Shown here: in pieces, positions 1 to 9,189 of the stretch
How positions within the stretch are numbered: the stretch's first letter is position 1
Layout: each line of letters begins with the position of its first letter
DNA from: Platycnemis pennipes
Lineage: Eukaryota; Arthropoda; Insecta; Odonata; Platycnemididae
DNA: 64,000 bases
Direction: 5' to 3'
NCBI GenBank assembly: GCA_933228895.1
Contig: OW121848.1
Span: 156,256,688 to 156,320,687 of the forward strand
Notes under the pieces: generated by a model
Told to the model about the DNA's origin: nothing
The model's database searches: none
What the model saw: only the letters and a program-made list of their open reading frames with translations
Translations under genes and position numbers: made by a program

Positions 1-135
1 TCTTGTTTACCGCAGCATCAAATTTAATCATACTATTTTCAAATTCAAAGACCGCGAACTGGCCGCGGAAACTTTAGCGGCGTCACCCGCTGAAAATTAC
101 ACTATAGCAAGAAGTTCCACAGAGAAAAAATCATT

Positions 136-207
136 CGCCTTGACCGGGACTCGAACCCGGACCCCCTGATTTCCGGCCAGGTACTCTACCAGTTGAGCTA
201 CCAAGAC
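136..207 (-). tRNA. tRNA-like Pol III unit, minus strand, mirror copy
   Basis: This is the reverse-complement twin of the 242-313 unit and has the same cloverleaf, boxes A and B and CCGGAAA loop. Downstream on the minus strand it has a T-run of six, seen as A6 near 125-130. The two units are transcribed divergently if at all. The same reservations apply: C33 and no serine-type variable arm. Confidence 0.5.
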
Positions 208-241
208 GTCCTCACGACTGATTTCCACAAAGAAATAGGAC

Positions 242-313
242 GTCTTGGTAGCTCAACTGGTAGAGTACCTGGCCGGAAATCAGGGGGTCCGGGTTCGAGT
301 CCCGGTCAAGGCG
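242..313 (+). tRNA. tRNA-like Pol III unit, plus strand (tRNA-derived repeat, GGA in anticodon position)
   Basis: A full 72-nt cloverleaf can be drawn by hand: acceptor 7 bp (242-248 with 306-312, including G-T pairs), position 8-9 TA, D stem GCTC/GAGT, anticodon stem CCTGG/TCAGG around loop CCGGAAA, variable loop of 4, and T arm CCGGG-TTCGAGT-CCCGG. Box A (TAGCTCAACTGG) and box B (GGTTCGAGTCC) match Pol III internal promoters. A run of seven T at 319-325, just downstream, fits a Pol III terminator. The triplet in the anticodon position is GGA (serine), but a real tRNA-Ser has a long variable arm, which is absent, and position 33 is C instead of the near-invariant U. I therefore favour a tRNA-derived repeat head over a working tRNA gene. 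Confidence 0.55.
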
Positions 314-347
314 AATGATTTTTTTCTCTGTGGAACTTCTTGCTATA

Positions 348-1089
348 ATACTATTTTCATCTGATTTATTGTCGACAGCTATTAACAAAAGGCAACTCGC
401 CAGCAAATACTAGGCTTGACCAAAGTTAGGCAAGTCTAGGAATAGCTATCTGGTTTCCCGAGGAATTCGGTTAACTATTTGACTGAAACAGTATAAATCT
501 TTGAAATGGCTATTTCGGCAAGAACTGGATATTTATTCAGGTATTAGATAGAACGAGAATTTGGTTACAACCCAAGCCAAAATGGACAGATAGAAAGCAA
601 ATTCAGTTTCGACCGGGAAGACACATTTCTCGCCATCAGATACATCCATAAATAAGTGCAGGCAAAAACACAGACCGAACCACGAAGGCTGTTGTTTTCC
701 CTTGATTATTTGAACGTCAAATCGATTTAAGGAAATCATACACTAATAAAATTGGAAAAATACCGAAAGTATAACCTCACTCGATTCAAATTTTGCGAAT
801 GTATCTTTCAATCTTATCTGTTGACAAGTACTACGTGACCTGCTTGAACAACAACCGATACTTCACCCTTCAATGAACTCTCAACGTACGGCATTTTTAA
901 AAAATGACATTTTTTGGGACCAAAACCAATAAACCGCAAGTAAAGCCCGGCATAAATTAAGGTTGAGGCTTTTTCGCTTGAATTACGAGGTTTCCCACGG
1001 CAAGAGCCATTGAACGCAAACAAAAGGTACTTTGCTCGATACACGCTGTAAATATCTCTGCCCTCTTAACAATAACACACAATAAATAA
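348..1089. other. AT-rich stretch with no recognisable feature
   Basis: Read on both strands. The open frames here are short and show no familiar domain, and no repeat or hairpin stands out. Confidence 0.5.
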
Positions 1090-1390
1090 CCGGAAGTCCT
1101 AAGACAAGTGGGAGAAAAGAGAAGTCTGCTGACAACTCTAAAAAGAAGGGCCAACTTAATCGGCCATATCTTGAGACACGATGGTCTGATGAAGACTATC
1201 GTCGAGGGAAAAGTAAACGGGAAGATTGGACAAGGCAGGCCTCGTATGAGATACATGGAAAAGGTTGAGAAGGATGTAAAAGAGAAGAATTACGTCACTA
1301 TGACCATCACCATCGGCCGATAGAAGAATCGAGTGGAAAGCTGCGTCAAACCAATCCCAGGATTGTTGACCAATGATGATGATGACATAA
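1090..1390 (+). pseudogene. 3' end of a non-LTR retrotransposon (C-terminal part of the reverse transcriptase ORF plus tail)
   Basis: The plus-strand translation reads GEKRSLLTTLKRRANLIGHI, then LRHDG, a VEGKVNGKIGQGRPRMRY segment, and a tail that should run to an EWKAASNQS-like end. The GHILRHDG and GRGRPR(M)xY signature is common at the C terminus of endonuclease/reverse transcriptase ORFs of insect non-LTR elements. The frame breaks at the AGGxADR region near 1300, where a short ACCATC slip gives a premature stop at 1321. The element ends in (TGATGA)n near 1372-1385, the usual simple-repeat tail. Only the last ~290 bp is present, as expected from 5' truncation during target-primed reverse transcription. 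A sister copy lies at 31010-31248 and a deleted relative at 11340-11690. Confidence 0.8.
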
Positions 1391-1800
1391 CCTGAATTCG
1401 CTGGACATAATACTGAACTTCACAGATGACTCAAACGTTTAAGGTTATAGAAAATCACGTAAGCATTGCTAATAGATCTTTGGTTGATATAGCATGCAAT
1501 GCACATACGTTATTCCCAAAAATATGAATTCATATCAACTGAAATAGAATAAAATATCCTCAGATGAATAGCAGACTACTTATGCAAATTTTAATACTGT
1601 AAAAGTTTCGTGGTTCCAAGTAAATATAACCAGTGTAATAAGTAATGAATATTAACTCTTAAATTACAATACTTAATATGCCTGAGTTCGATAATATTAA
1701 ATGCATTGCGAAATGATCTTTCACAACTTCCGTTTCCTCTTTTCTCTCCGCGCAAGGACTACATTCCTTATAATGAATTGTTCCTAGCGTAACTTTATGG
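1391..1800. other. AT-rich DNA without identifiable genes
   Basis: No coding signature, tRNA-like boxes or strong inverted repeats were seen. The right edge passes into the tail of the minus-strand hammerhead-bearing repeat described at 1801-1931. Confidence 0.45.
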
Positions 1801-1931
1801 GATTATTTCTTGGTAAGCAGCAAATAAAAACTTTATAATCTCACAAGGAAAATGTTTGAATGACGATCCGGGTTTTTGTACTGCAGTACACCATCATCAG
1901 GTCCTGATGATACTGCACCGCATGAAAACCC
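1801..1931 (-). repeat. Repeat with head-to-head hammerhead-like motifs
   Basis: Two CTGATGA cores face each other: on the minus strand at 1900-1894 and on the plus strand at 1904-1910. The plus copy continues with a small stem (TGC...GCA) and GAAAAC at 1924-1929. The minus copy continues with the self-complementary GTACTGCAGTAC, then CAAAAACCC, a worn form of the GAAAC box. The minus-strand tail (1870 down to about 1801) contains a TTGTGAGATTATAAAGTTTT block. That block resembles the tails following the 45188 and 49019 motifs, so these are copies of one repeat family. CUGANGA-stem-GAAA is the hammerhead ribozyme core, and Penelope-like retroelements are known to carry such motifs. Both cores here look degenerate. 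Confidence 0.5.
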
Positions 1932-2640
1932 AGGTAGTTTTTACATCACATTCCACGTGGAATTACAATTGCTATTACTCGGCACATGAAGGTTGATTGA
2001 CACCTTTTGTGAAGAGTAAGCTAATGTCGACACAATTTTTCTCTCCACCTCTCTGCTTCTCCAAAAACCCTTCCTTTGCCCAGGTTCCCAGCGATCCTCA
2101 ACAGCGCAAGTGACCTCAGGCGCCACCCCTGAATAGCCAAAACTCTGATGGGGCTTAATATCATGGTACTACTTCATCGAGCTGAACTGCGTCGCCACCG
2201 AAAACGCCGCCAACGCTCAAGAGATCCCAATGTAAAGCGGCATCATAACCAGCCTCTTTCATCGGGACTGACCGAATACGTGCTCATCATTTCAGCCGCT
2301 GGGACATCCCCCCCTTCACACCCCTCTTCTTGTTCAGTTTTCCTGCAGTGGGTTTTTGCGTAAAGGATGTAAGCATAATAATCCTCACGTTTTTCCCACA
2401 TTGTAAATTCTTTCACACACCATTTGTTGTGTAATATTGATATATTGTGTGTATATATATTTCTTTTGTATTAATTCATCATTCTTTAATTCCTATAAGT
2501 GTATTCTTTACTGATTTTTTTAAACCTCAGATTGTAATTGTTTTACTATTGACCACTATATGATTTATATATTTATTTTGACGAGGGGTTAGATGGTAGA
2601 AGGGACAGTTTTGTCTCAATCTTGACACAATAAAAACCTT
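1932..2640. other. No gene recognised
   Basis: Mixed-composition sequence passing into AT-rich DNA after 2380. Two frames of 60-70 codons lie here on opposite strands (1941-2126 and 2148-2363); neither resembles a known protein. Confidence 0.45.
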
Positions 2641-2659
2641 TTATTATTATTATTATTAT
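2639..2659. repeat. (ATT)n microsatellite
   Basis: Seven tandem TTA/ATT triplets; a simple sequence repeat that may mark the A/T-rich tail of an older retroelement. Confidence 0.85.
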
Positions 2660-2765
2660 CCGTCGCCGGCTTGAGAATGTGAGGGGAGGGAAAACGAAGG
2701 CTGGAGATGTTTCAAAAAGTCAATCCTTACAATCAAACAACACTCGCACTTTTCAAAAGAATTTT

Positions 2766-2815
2766 TACGCACTACGCGTTTCAACAAACAGAGTCAGTCA
2801 TCTTCAGGCACAAGG
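2766..2815 (-). ncRNA. Hammerhead-ribozyme-like motif, Penelope type
   Basis: On the minus strand the order is TGTGC, CTGAAGA (2807-2801), an 18-nt stem-II region, GAAAC (2782-2778) overlapping the palindrome ACGCGT, then A, then GTGCG. CTGAAGA and GAAA are the conserved hammerhead boxes. A short self-complementary helix III, followed by the cleavage-site nucleotide, is the known arrangement of minimal dimeric hammerheads in Penelope-like elements. TGTGC can pair with GTGCG as helix I (two Watson-Crick pairs, three wobbles). Stem II (TGACTGA...TGTTTGTT) is imperfect. The flank at 2820-3090 is G/A-rich and could be the rest of a decayed element. Activity is not established. Confidence 0.5.
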
Positions 2816-2819
2816 CAAA

Positions 2820-3240
2820 TTTCGACAGGGAAGGCACCATATTTATATGCAGAGAGGAATCGACCAGGGGGAGGGGTGAGTAAAGAAAGCATAAGTGGAA
2901 GGGTGGGAGGGGCAGAAGGGTGACACGATTGGAACGAAAGGGGTCAAGCTAATGACGGAGAAAACTTAGAAGAAGGGATTTCCAGAATGAAAGGGGTGTC
3001 GGGAGAGGGGCTGGCCGTGTTCTAGTGGCTGGGATTAGAGGAGTCGAGGAGGGGGTGGCAGGGCGCGCAGAACGCCCTTCAAGAATTGCGATAAGTTACT
3101 GCGCAAATAAGAAATTTAGCAAAAACAGTGAAAGGAATTTCACTGACCATAAGGAGTGATTCGTGAATCGATAACGCCAGAACATGGCACACATGTACCT
3201 CATAATGAGAAATTTCAATATATTTCCTGTGGATCAAAAA
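2820..3240. other. Purine-rich spacer, possibly decayed Penelope-like element body
   Basis: G/A-rich on the plus strand (repeated GGGAGGGG, AGAAGG) up to about 3090, then AT-rich. No reading frame with reverse transcriptase or GIY-YIG endonuclease motifs was found, so the link to the adjacent hammerhead-like motif is by position only. Confidence 0.3.
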
Positions 3241-3248
3241 TATTTCGG

Positions 3249-3512
3249 GGGTCGTGGTGGCCTAGTGGGTAGAGCACTGAGCTACTAACCGGAGGGTCCC
3301 GGGTTCAAATCCCGGGCATGAGCCTTTCTGTACACCCCCATCTACATTCCTAGCGATTCGATTATCTGAGAGTCAGAAAGGCCCAGTGTCGCCCAGGGAA
3401 AGGAACTGGCCCCCCTACCTTGAATGTGTGAATTTCACACGCCATTGGCTTAGTACGGGGTGAGCTCTACTCTCACCTATCAAAGACCAACCTTCGGGTT
3501 GAATCACTGAGT
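3249..3512 (+). repeat. tRNA-derived SINE
   Basis: The tRNA-like head has box A (TGGCCTAGTGGG, 3258-3269) and box B (GGTTCAAATCC, 3302-3312), with a clean T arm CCGGG-TTCAAAT-CCCGG and a partly pairing acceptor (five of seven). A non-tRNA body of about 200 bp follows. It includes GGCCCAGTGTCGCCCAGGGA and ends near GGTTGAATCACTGAGTGAAC. This layout is that of a SINE with Pol III internal promoters. The right boundary is estimated from the change in composition; I could not identify a target-site duplication. Confidence 0.65.
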
Positions 3513-4023
3513 GAACAGATATTTCGCCAGTTCGCAAGCCACGACTTCCACCAGTCTCTTATCACCAAGAAGGTCTTTACCTCCTAGGAAGTATTTGATC
3601 GCATCACTAAAACATGATCGTTTACTGAGGCACGGGAGCGTAAACGCAGCGTTACTTCGAAACCCAGCACCCAAAGACGATATATGAAGCACGAAATGAT
3701 GATTCGTAATTCAGTTCTGATCTAACTGCTTACGGAAAACAAAATCTCAGGAACGTCGGGGAGAATGACGTCGGGGGTTGAGACTTCCCCAAACAAGGAG
3801 CACGATGGGAACGCTGGACAATTAGCTCGACGAAACAATTCTTCCGCTTTCATGTAATCGTTAAGCTTGAGAGTTTCTACGCTCCTGATCATCACATTTG
3901 AAGCGAAATACAATGACGAATTGCGTTTAAATTAAATATCCATAAACAAATGTACTTTTATTAAAATCCGTGAATAACGGAGCCCCACACCATAAATTAT
4001 TTTCCTGAAGGGCACGTCGCTCT
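3513..4023. other. No gene recognised
   Basis: Two minus-strand frames of about 60 codons lie here or overlap the left edge (3504-3692 and 3722-3913) with no domain similarity. Otherwise unremarkable. Confidence 0.4.
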
Positions 4024-4089
4024 TTAAGGCCGCTAGAAGAAGATTACAAGAAATTGTACAAAAAATTGTATCGTGTAAAGCGGCCTTTA
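4024..4089. mobile_element. 60-bp solo terminal-inverted-repeat remnant, PIF/Harbinger-like
   Basis: The element (4027-4086) begins AGGCCGC and ends GCGGCCT and is flanked on both sides by TTA (4024-4026, 4087-4089). That is the 3-bp TWA-type target duplication typical of PIF/Harbinger transposons. Read from the right, the end is AGGCCGCTTTACACGATAC, which matches the outer ends of the element at 53000-53627 and resembles those at 6057-6932 and 28709. An inner inverted pair (GAAATTGTAC/ and GTAC..ATTG..) suggests that the interior has collapsed onto a near-palindrome. Confidence 0.7.
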
Positions 4090-4606
4090 GAAACACAACT
4101 TGCGCCTTGCAATGTAATTTAGGGAGAAATAATGAATACCGTTACTAAGAAATTAAATGAAAATTACCGTCTTATATCGCTAAGTAATCACTACTTTCTG
4201 ACGTCTTCATGTCGGCACAATCAGCCAACAAAATAACGTAAAAAATGATGCTATGCATTAAAACAAAAAATTCATTAGTATTAGTATACGCGATCAATAC
4301 GATAATTTTGAATTGTAAACGAGCATTCGAGAACAAAATGCTCTCCGGTGTCAGCGATTTGGTTGTTACCGAGATAAGGAGAGGAGTACGAAAATAAATC
4401 TCCGAGTGTCATCGAAAAGAAGAAACCAAATGCCCTCGCGGAACCATGAATGCAATTATGTCGACAAATTCATGGAAAGGTGACACCGCGATTATACGTT
4501 CAACTCACAGCCCACTTCCCGCATTCGGCTTTTTTCGCAAAGGAGCCACCTAATTCAGAAACATAATAAATTGATGTGCATACGCACTGTAATTATGACC
4601 CACGGG
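4090..4606. other. AT-rich DNA without identifiable features
   Basis: No coding signature, tRNA boxes or terminal repeats were seen on either strand. Confidence 0.4.
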
Positions 4607-4655
4607 GATCGGGTTGGTGTGGTGGCCAGAGTACTAAAAGTTCGTCGGTGCCGAC
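4607..4655 (+). repeat. Truncated SINE head
   Basis: GGGTTGGTGTGGTGGCCAGA closely matches the box A region of the SINE at 59188 (AGGTTGGTGTGGTGGCTATG). The similarity fades after the D-arm equivalent, and no box B follows, so only the 5' end of the tRNA-like head is present. Confidence 0.5.
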
Positions 4656-4941
4656 ATGTTACAAATCTCTTTCCTTAATTCTCACTGCTTGGTATTTACT
4701 TTCACAGTGCCCATTTCTATCTCTTCTCACTGTTAAAGTTCACGGCTTACCTTATGAAGCAGTTAAGCCCCAGAACGGAAGTTCAACGCATACATACATA
4801 TCAGATGGAAAAGAACAATTACTAACCACACATGTGCATCATACTAGTTATCACGTTTCAAGAAACTTAACACTTGAATTATACGCAGTGTAATCCGGAT
4901 TATCATTACCAGTTAAAATCAGGACAACAAAATTATTGGGA

Positions 4942-5004
4942 AAAAATTTCGAGGGAGGGGGTTAAAACCCCATAAGCCCTCTCTACCCCCTGGATACGTG
5001 CCTG
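4942..5004 (-). mobile_element. End fragment of a DNA transposon
   Basis: On the minus strand the segment starts CAGGCACGTATCCAGGGGG and continues into GGGGTTTTAACCCCCTCC. Ends of the form CAGG-CGTATCCAGGGGG recur at terminal inverted repeats of invertebrate DNA transposons; I recall the pattern but not the family. No matching opposite end is visible nearby, so this is a partial copy. Confidence 0.35.
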
Positions 5005-5440
5005 GTTCACGCAGCTGTCAGCGAGATTGAATGACATTTTCAGTTTCTCCGAAAAGAAGGATTTGGATGCGATTGATGATTGGTGTGTTACTTGACAGCT
5101 ATAATTATATTTGAATAAATGCACGGTAATGTACTTTTGGAAAAAAGAATAACTTTGCCCGTAATAATTATTACATAAAAGAAAATAAAATATCTAGCGA
5201 AGAATATATTAAATATTTTGATGACGTCACGGGGGCAACAAGTCAGGGAAATGACAGGTGTAGCAAACCGTAGATTGCAATTCGTTAAAAGGGTTCTAGA
5301 ATAATGCGATGGAAGATTACGAGAAAGATGCTACTTGTCAGACCTTAGAATATTACTTAGAATACCCGCTACTATATGAGATCCATACGACGATAGTCTG
5401 ACAAAGGAATTAAATCAAGTGATTGAAATAAGATTGAAGG
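5005..5440. other. AT-rich spacer
   Basis: No features. It forms the downstream border of the Helitron relic; coding similarity stops near 5441. Confidence 0.4.
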
Positions 5441-6056
5441 TTTTCAGAATTGTTGCTTCAATTAGATTGCTCATCAATTTTGTAATTACTAATCGTGTGC
5501 CATTGCATAACTTTGGCTGATTGATGTTTAGGAGTAATATAATTGGTACTCCAATTTTCAAATTCAGAATGTGTGACGGTAATCCGGGAACATCGAGAGA
5601 ATTAAGAAATTCCGTTGGAAAATTCACTACTTCACTTTGGTTCATCACGGAGTCAATGGATTTGTACGTCACTGACCTGCGACTCTGTTTGGAATGATGT
5701 TGTCCATATCGTGTACGTCGACATTTTTAACCGCTAGAATTGCTCCTCCGCTCAACCATGGCTGATTTCGACAATTTGTTTCGATTCTTTGGAAAACCTT
5801 GTCGACTAAATCTTCTTTTGAATGCACGATGTTGCAGAAATTAGATGTGAAAGCGACGTTTCCAGTTTATGGATTTGTAGGTACCCACAGAGTCGTTTTC
5901 GACTTCGAGTAATTGTCTTGAAAATATGTCAGCCGTTGGATCGGTTTGAATCTGAATTATCATATTCGTAGTGTAATACATTTTTTTGGCTGTTCTCCAA
6001 AAGTTGAATATTTCAAGCAGGGGTGCAATTCAACAGCTGGTGTTGAGAGAGGTATA
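5441..6056 (-). pseudogene. Helitron (Pif1-like) helicase relic, C-terminal part
   Basis: Read on the minus strand from 6056, the sequence gives IPLSTPAVELHPCLKYS, then after a shift [86 protein letters not shown] and [18 protein letters not shown], ending [13 protein letters not shown]. This order matches the post-Walker-B part of the Pif1/RecD-like helicase domain of Helitron Rep-helicase proteins. Several frame changes and at least one stop (after about 5843) make it a pseudogene. Similarity stops near 5441, before the final helicase motif (the FxMTINKxQG segment), so the 3' end is lost. It continues the copy at 6933-7400, from which it is separated by an inserted element. Confidence 0.85.
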
Positions 6057-6932
6057 AAGCCCGTTTCACACGGGGCTCTGTACTGCGCAGGATAAAGCAT
6101 GAATGGATGTACAGAGAACATTGCATCGCGTAAAGTGGTATACAGCGCGAACGACTCCTAGAATGTATGAATGCGAACGAGAAAATTAGACCCTGCTCTA
6201 ATCCCGCGCTCGCATTCACGCAGTCTCCGAAGAACCTCGTATTTTATGCAGCTATTTAATAAACCATTAGTTATTTGATGCTGCAAATTCACATCTGAGC
6301 ATGTCATCGCCGTTGTGCTTCAAATTGAGAAAGGTATTTGTACGCTGTTCGAAGCATATTGTGGTATAAATTAACAATATAACATTTCTATCGACAAAAG
6401 GGAGTACGGTCATCCCTAGCCTCGCGTTTTCAAAATGACTTTGAATGGGTATGTTGGCGAATATCGACGATTTGTGCATTTCAGTAAATCATTAATACCG
6501 TGCTTGATATTTACCAAGCTTCAATTGTTCGCAAAATAACAACTAACGGACAAATTTCCCGGTGACTTACCAAGAAAGGACAACTTATAAGTATTCATCA
6601 TAATTTAAGGTTTCTATACCGAATTCCTCCCAAAATATGCAACCTGACTGAATATATGTAAACAGTGATAGTTTTGTCGTATAAATAAGTTCCGCAGGCA
6701 TTATATAAAGTCTATTGTACGCTAAAAACAATTCGGACGTAGTTCAACATCCATCATAGAACAAAAAGCTTTGTGGAATTCCGCGAACAGCTGCTCACAA
6801 CCATGCATCGAGTAAAACGGTGTACCTACTGTTTGCGTGCTTTCATTCTCGCAGTGAGCTCGGGCGCCTTCTACTGCTACAACTGAAGCTGCTTCAGCCT
6901 GCGCAGTAAAGAGCCCCGTGTAAGACGGGCTT
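6057..6932. mobile_element. 876-bp non-autonomous DNA transposon (35-bp TIRs) inside the Helitron helicase
   Basis: The left end (6057-6091, AAGCCCGTTTCACACGGGGC...) and the right end (6898-6932) are inverted repeats of about 35 bp with three or four differences. Both run inward to CTGCGCAGG. Internally, a GCATCG(C/A)GTAAA motif occurs near both ends in direct orientation (around 6122 and 6806). No transposase frame was recognised, so the element is non-autonomous. Outside it, the helicase reading RQTLPV (6933 side) rejoins IPLSTPAVEL (6056 side), so the insertion point is known to within a few bases. A target duplication is not clear. The ends recall the GGCCGTTTTACACG ends of the Harbinger-like elements here, but assignment to that superfamily is inferred. 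Confidence 0.8.
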
Positions 6933-7400
6933 CACTGGAAGCGTTTGCCTGACGTCACCAGATAGTAACATCAATGCTCCATTAAATGAAACCTCATTAT
7001 TTCGCAAGTCTTGCAATGCATGATCTAATGCTTCCAATGCACTCATTAGAAACACTCATCCCACACAATGATTTTGAACGCTGAAGAACCTTTTCCACTT
7101 CTGAATGTTTTGATTTTTTTTGTTTTTATGTGATGTTTTGGAAATTTGTTTTTTCTGTGCATTGTATTAGTGACAATTTAAGAGATGTATGCGCTGTTCT
7201 CCCTCCTTCCTTTAACGTGGCAAAAATGCCTGAAGAAGCAAAAGCGAAGCAAAAGCAAAGCAAAAAGTTGGCCGTTTGAACGGATTTTAGCCAGGATCAA
7301 GGAAATTAAGAACGTTTTTCCAGTTCTACCTGGAGTGTCCACAATGCTTTTACCATAAAAACATGCCCGTATTGCTATGCAACGGTGGTTCAAATTTTCA
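6933..7400 (-). pseudogene. Helitron (Pif1-like) helicase relic, N-terminal part
   Basis: The minus-strand translation shows the Walker A region GRTGKTFLISLILAKIRSNG (GKT at 7313-7321). After a frame shift at a short AAGCAAA-type repeat it reads ASSGIFATLKEG, then SLKLSLIQCTEK, EVEKVLQRSK, the Walker B-type WDE (7055-7063), and MSALEALDHALQDLRNN ending LLSGDVRQTLPV at 6933. These are ordered motifs Ia-III of Helitron helicases, a family that drives rolling-circle transposition. The first glycine of the usual GGTGKT is replaced (GRTGKT), and several frame shifts and a stop show that it is dead. The Rep (HUH) nuclease domain upstream is not visible. The sequence beyond 7400 (TTTATATATAAAAATTCAGC on the minus strand) looks like generic repeat DNA. 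Confidence 0.85.
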
Positions 7401-9120
7401 AGTCAATCGACTTTGAAATTTTGACACAAACTACTTTTCGAGTTTTGCGAGCACAAACATACGCAGGCTGAATTTTTATATATAAAGATTTCCATTAAGA
7501 ATGTACCATTCCAGCGAAAAGTCATGCTGACTTGCAGTAAGTAGCAATAAAGCCTTCGCTGCTACCTGGAGGAGATGAAGCACGAGAAAAACAAACAAAA
7601 ATTAGAAAAATTGGCAAGGAGACAAAAATATTTTATTTTCGTGCCTAGATTTAGTTTTTCAATTCGTCTTCTAATTCAGTATTGTTGGCAAGCTCAGACA
7701 GCAGAACTGGTATTTAGTTTTAGCTGAGGTTTTTAAGGGTCGAAATCTACTTATAATCATTTCTTAAGCTACCGTTCACACAGACCCACATAAACACAAC
7801 CTCAAAATCTTCCACCGTCAATTACTGCTGTTTACTGTCGAATAACCGGTTGGGAGCAAAGGCTCCCTGGTAAGGTGCCAAAACTGAGCCCTTTCGGCGC
7901 TACAAGTTATCGACGGTGAGTTAGGAGCTAACTACGCAAAGAGAGTACCAAGGGATGACCAAGGGAGTACCAAGGCTCCCACCGCTTTAAGTCCCAACGT
8001 GTGCACCGTCAGTGACCTCAGTTCGACGAGTTGGCTATCCCATTCAAGAAATGACTGGAGCCTACCACAACGCGCGCCCCTATCTGCTCCGCTCGACACC
8101 TTGACCTTCGACACAGCGAAGTATGTTCACCATCGGGTGGAGAGTGATTCACTTCCGCTTCAACACCGCGTTTATGCATTCTACGTTCTTTCCCGCCATC
8201 TCCTTCAGCGACTTAAATGCCATGCAATCCACCCTTTCTCATTACTTGCCAAAGAATTTGATTTAATATGACATAGTATGTATTCATGCACAAGGAATTT
8301 TTTACAAGATTTTATTCAAAATATGTCAACAGCATTTTTAATAAGGGTGTATAGTAAATCACAATTCAATGATAAATTAATGACAAAACACTGAAGCACG
8401 CTCTCGAGATCTTAGGCTTCATGACGATGATACATTGAGGCACCCCCCTTTCTAAGACAAATAACATAAAAATACATAATCCCAGGATAGTACTGCTAGA
8501 ATTCGCATGCTTCTGAAATCCATCAAAGGTGTCTTACGAATGTCACGATCGTTGTTTACGAATATACTAACAAAGCGAAGAATAATCAGTCCGTGACCAT
8601 AATAAGTTTACGGTAAATAAAATCAAGAGGTATACGTAGCTAAATCTATTAAAGAGAAGGGAAACTCTCCATACTACATTGATAGCTCAATCCCACAGCA
8701 AGGGAATAGAATGTAAACCCACAATGGTTACTCAGGTTAATGCGACCTGGACGCGAGCGTATTTGACAAAATGACAACAGCACTAGCTCTAAGGCCAATC
8801 CACGTGCACATAGATCAGCAAAGGCAAAGCAGGCGACTGTATGATTTCCCCTGTTTATTTGTAACTGGGTGTTTTAAGCATTCCTTCAAAATTATATTCC
8901 CTTAGATTATCCCGGTCTAAACTAAACACGCACATCGGGGGGAAAGAGAAAAGAGTAATGAGCAGCATTACCTCGGCATTTCGAAGAAACTGAAAATGTC
9001 ATTCAAGCTCGCAGAATATGGCCTACCGCGTCAATTACTTAACGACAACAATGGTATATGATAGCACGAAATCAATGACACTACGTTTCATTAGAAAATG
9101 ATAAAAAATATGGTTCATCA
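7401..9120. other. AT-rich stretch, no gene
   Basis: A 90-codon plus-strand frame (7999-8271) and its minus-strand overlap have no recognisable domain. No tRNA boxes or strong inverted repeats were noticed. Confidence 0.4.
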
Positions 9121-9189
9121 ATATCAGCAACCCAAAAGCTGATTCCGATTCCGAGGAGCGCCTCTCTCGCCGCAAATCACAACGGAACG

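Larger units (their letters stand above)
103..347. repeat. Near-perfect palindrome carrying a tRNA-like unit in each arm
   Basis: The left arm (103-211) is the reverse complement of the right arm (238-347), apart from one extra T in a T-run; a 26-nt spacer lies between. Each arm contains a complete tRNA-like sequence plus about 35 bp of flank, so the two units point outward from a common centre. The spacer itself resembles the outer flank (TTCCACAAAGAAAT against TTCCACAGAGAAAA), as if one unit was copied in inverted orientation with part of its border. The arms are almost identical, so the inversion is recent or the arms are being homogenised. It could be an inverted SINE dimer, a fold-back element or an assembly artefact at a hairpin. 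What is seen is the symmetry; the mechanism is inferred. Confidence 0.9.

Noticed and set aside
7230..7265. AAGCAAA repeats as an independent microsatellite
   Set aside because: They fall inside the Helitron helicase reading and mark a frame-shifting slippage there, so they are described with that pseudogene.
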